Source: Bacillota bacterium
GTDB taxonomy: Bacteria; Bacillota; Bacilli; Alicyclobacillales; SLC66
NCBI GenBank assembly: GCA_021797415.1
Contig: JAJZZT010000540.1
Span: forward strand, 1 to 5,594
DNA length: 5,594 nt
Reading direction: 5' to 3'
Shown here one piece after another: positions 4,944 to 5,594 of this stretch (positions within the stretch are counted from its first letter, which is position 1; the number at the start of each line of letters is the position of its first letter). The notes beneath the pieces were generated by a model. That model made no database searches. It was not told where the DNA came from and worked only from the letters and a program-made list of their open reading frames with translations. Position numbers and translations under genes: made by a program.

Positions 4944-5594
4944 CTAGTATTTGCTGAGGTTGACCTTATTCGCCTGGGCCCACTGCTGGGCGGCCTGATT
5001 CAATAAAGTCTGCCATTGCTGGGCAAATGCGCTGTACGTCATGCTGCCGCCCACATAGGCTTGGATCAAGCGCAGACCTTGGTTTTGGGCCTGAGCAGTC
5101 AGCGCAGCGTTGGTGATGGCATCGACCGTCGCCGGCGGGAATTTTTTCGGCAGCAATGCCGACAACCCGGGGACGGAGCCGACAGGCAGTTTTGCCCCGT
5201 TGATCAAAGGGACGTACGCGTTATTTGAGGAGTCGGCGATCCACGAAGCTTCATTCTGCGGAGCATACAGCCATTGCAGAAAATTGATGACCCACTTTGT
5301 CTTCGCGGGTGTCATGGACGCATCGGCCGCTTGTGATGTCACGGACCATTCCCCCGCTCCGTTCGGCCCCCCCACGGTTCCAGTTACGTTTACATTGGAT
5401 GAATAAGGGGTTGTTTCCTTCGTGATCGTCGGAAAGGGGAAAAATCCGAACTTGCCTCGAAATCCGAGCTGGTTCAAATCCGGAATATCCCAAGAACCCA
5501 TCCAGGCCATGGCAAATTTGTTCTGTACAAAGGGTTGAAGTTCCGAAAGGGGGGGGCTGCTTTGCGTTGGCCCTGAACAGGCGTCGTACGATGA
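4944..5594 (-). CDS. Second sugar-binding protein, partial (N-terminal part outside the window)
   Basis: This is the C-terminal 216 residues of a family 1 solute-binding protein. The reading frame is open to the last base of the window, where it begins SSYDACSGPTQ, so the apparent start at 5510 is only an internal methionine. Compared by eye with the complete protein at 3186-4688, the two align without gaps: about 25 of 216 residues differ (roughly 88% identity), and both end in FAQQWQTLL...KVNLSKY. Eight of the changes fall in one short stretch (about 5099-5136 here, 3341-3378 in the other gene). The cysteine in YDACS is kept. The gene ends with TAG and its own terminator, whereas the neighbour ends with TGA. 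Minus-strand codons at 5549-5556 contain a run of eight C, absent from the other copy. Whether it has its own permease genes cannot be seen; it may feed the same permease pair. Confidence 0.92.
   Translation of the reverse strand, partial: SSYDACSGPTQSSPPLSELQPFVQNKFAMAWMGSWDIPDLNQLGFRGKFGFFPFPTITKETTPYSSNVNVTGTVGGPNGAGEWSVTSQAADASMTPAKTKWVINFLQWLYAPQNEASWIADSSNNAYVPLINGAKLPVGSVPGLSALLPKKFPPATVDAITNAALTAQAQNQGLRLIQAYVGGSMTYSAFAQQWQTLLNQAAQQWAQANKVNLSKY

Overview
The window looks like a piece of a Bacillota (Firmicutes) chromosome with mid-range base composition. Three things suggest this: strong purine-rich ribosome binding sites before both permease genes, a good sigma-A-type promoter (TTGACG, 17 bp, TATATG with an extended -10), and a CUT1-type sugar importer without its own ATPase gene. 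An acidophilic or thermophilic Alicyclobacillus/Sulfobacillus-like host is my guess from the style of the proteins, not something the sequence proves.

Layout from left to right. Positions 1-355 hold no convincing gene. They contain an inverted repeat that fills the spacer of a weak promoter-like pair pointing left, out of the window. Positions 356-1153 (+) encode an XRE-type regulator with a C-terminal MmyB-like ligand-binding domain. After a 151 bp convergent gap comes a minus-strand sugar-import operon, read from right to left: an extracellular solute-binding protein (stop at 3186), a MalG/UgpE-type permease (3082 to 2261) and a MalF/UgpA-type permease (2231 to 1305). At the right edge, 4944-5594 (-) is the C-terminal part of a second solute-binding protein, about 88% identical to the first by manual ungapped comparison. 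It runs off the window.

How the parts fit. The second binding-protein gene ends in a hairpin plus T-rich tract (terminator). The complete operon then begins with its own promoter, and an almost perfect 18 bp palindrome lies 2 bp upstream of the -35 box. A long hairpin without a T tract lies between the binding-protein gene and the permease genes. This suits the usual arrangement in which the binding protein is made in excess over the membrane subunits. The binding protein would capture a sugar or oligosaccharide outside the cell and pass it to the permease heterodimer. An ATPase encoded elsewhere (MsmX/MsmK/UgpC type) would have to power uptake. The substrate cannot be read from the sequence.

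I found no mobile element, CRISPR array, RNA gene or clearly new system. The most interesting points are the duplicated binding-protein gene with its related downstream hairpins, the operator candidate, the swapped order of the permease genes and the non-lipoprotein signal peptide.
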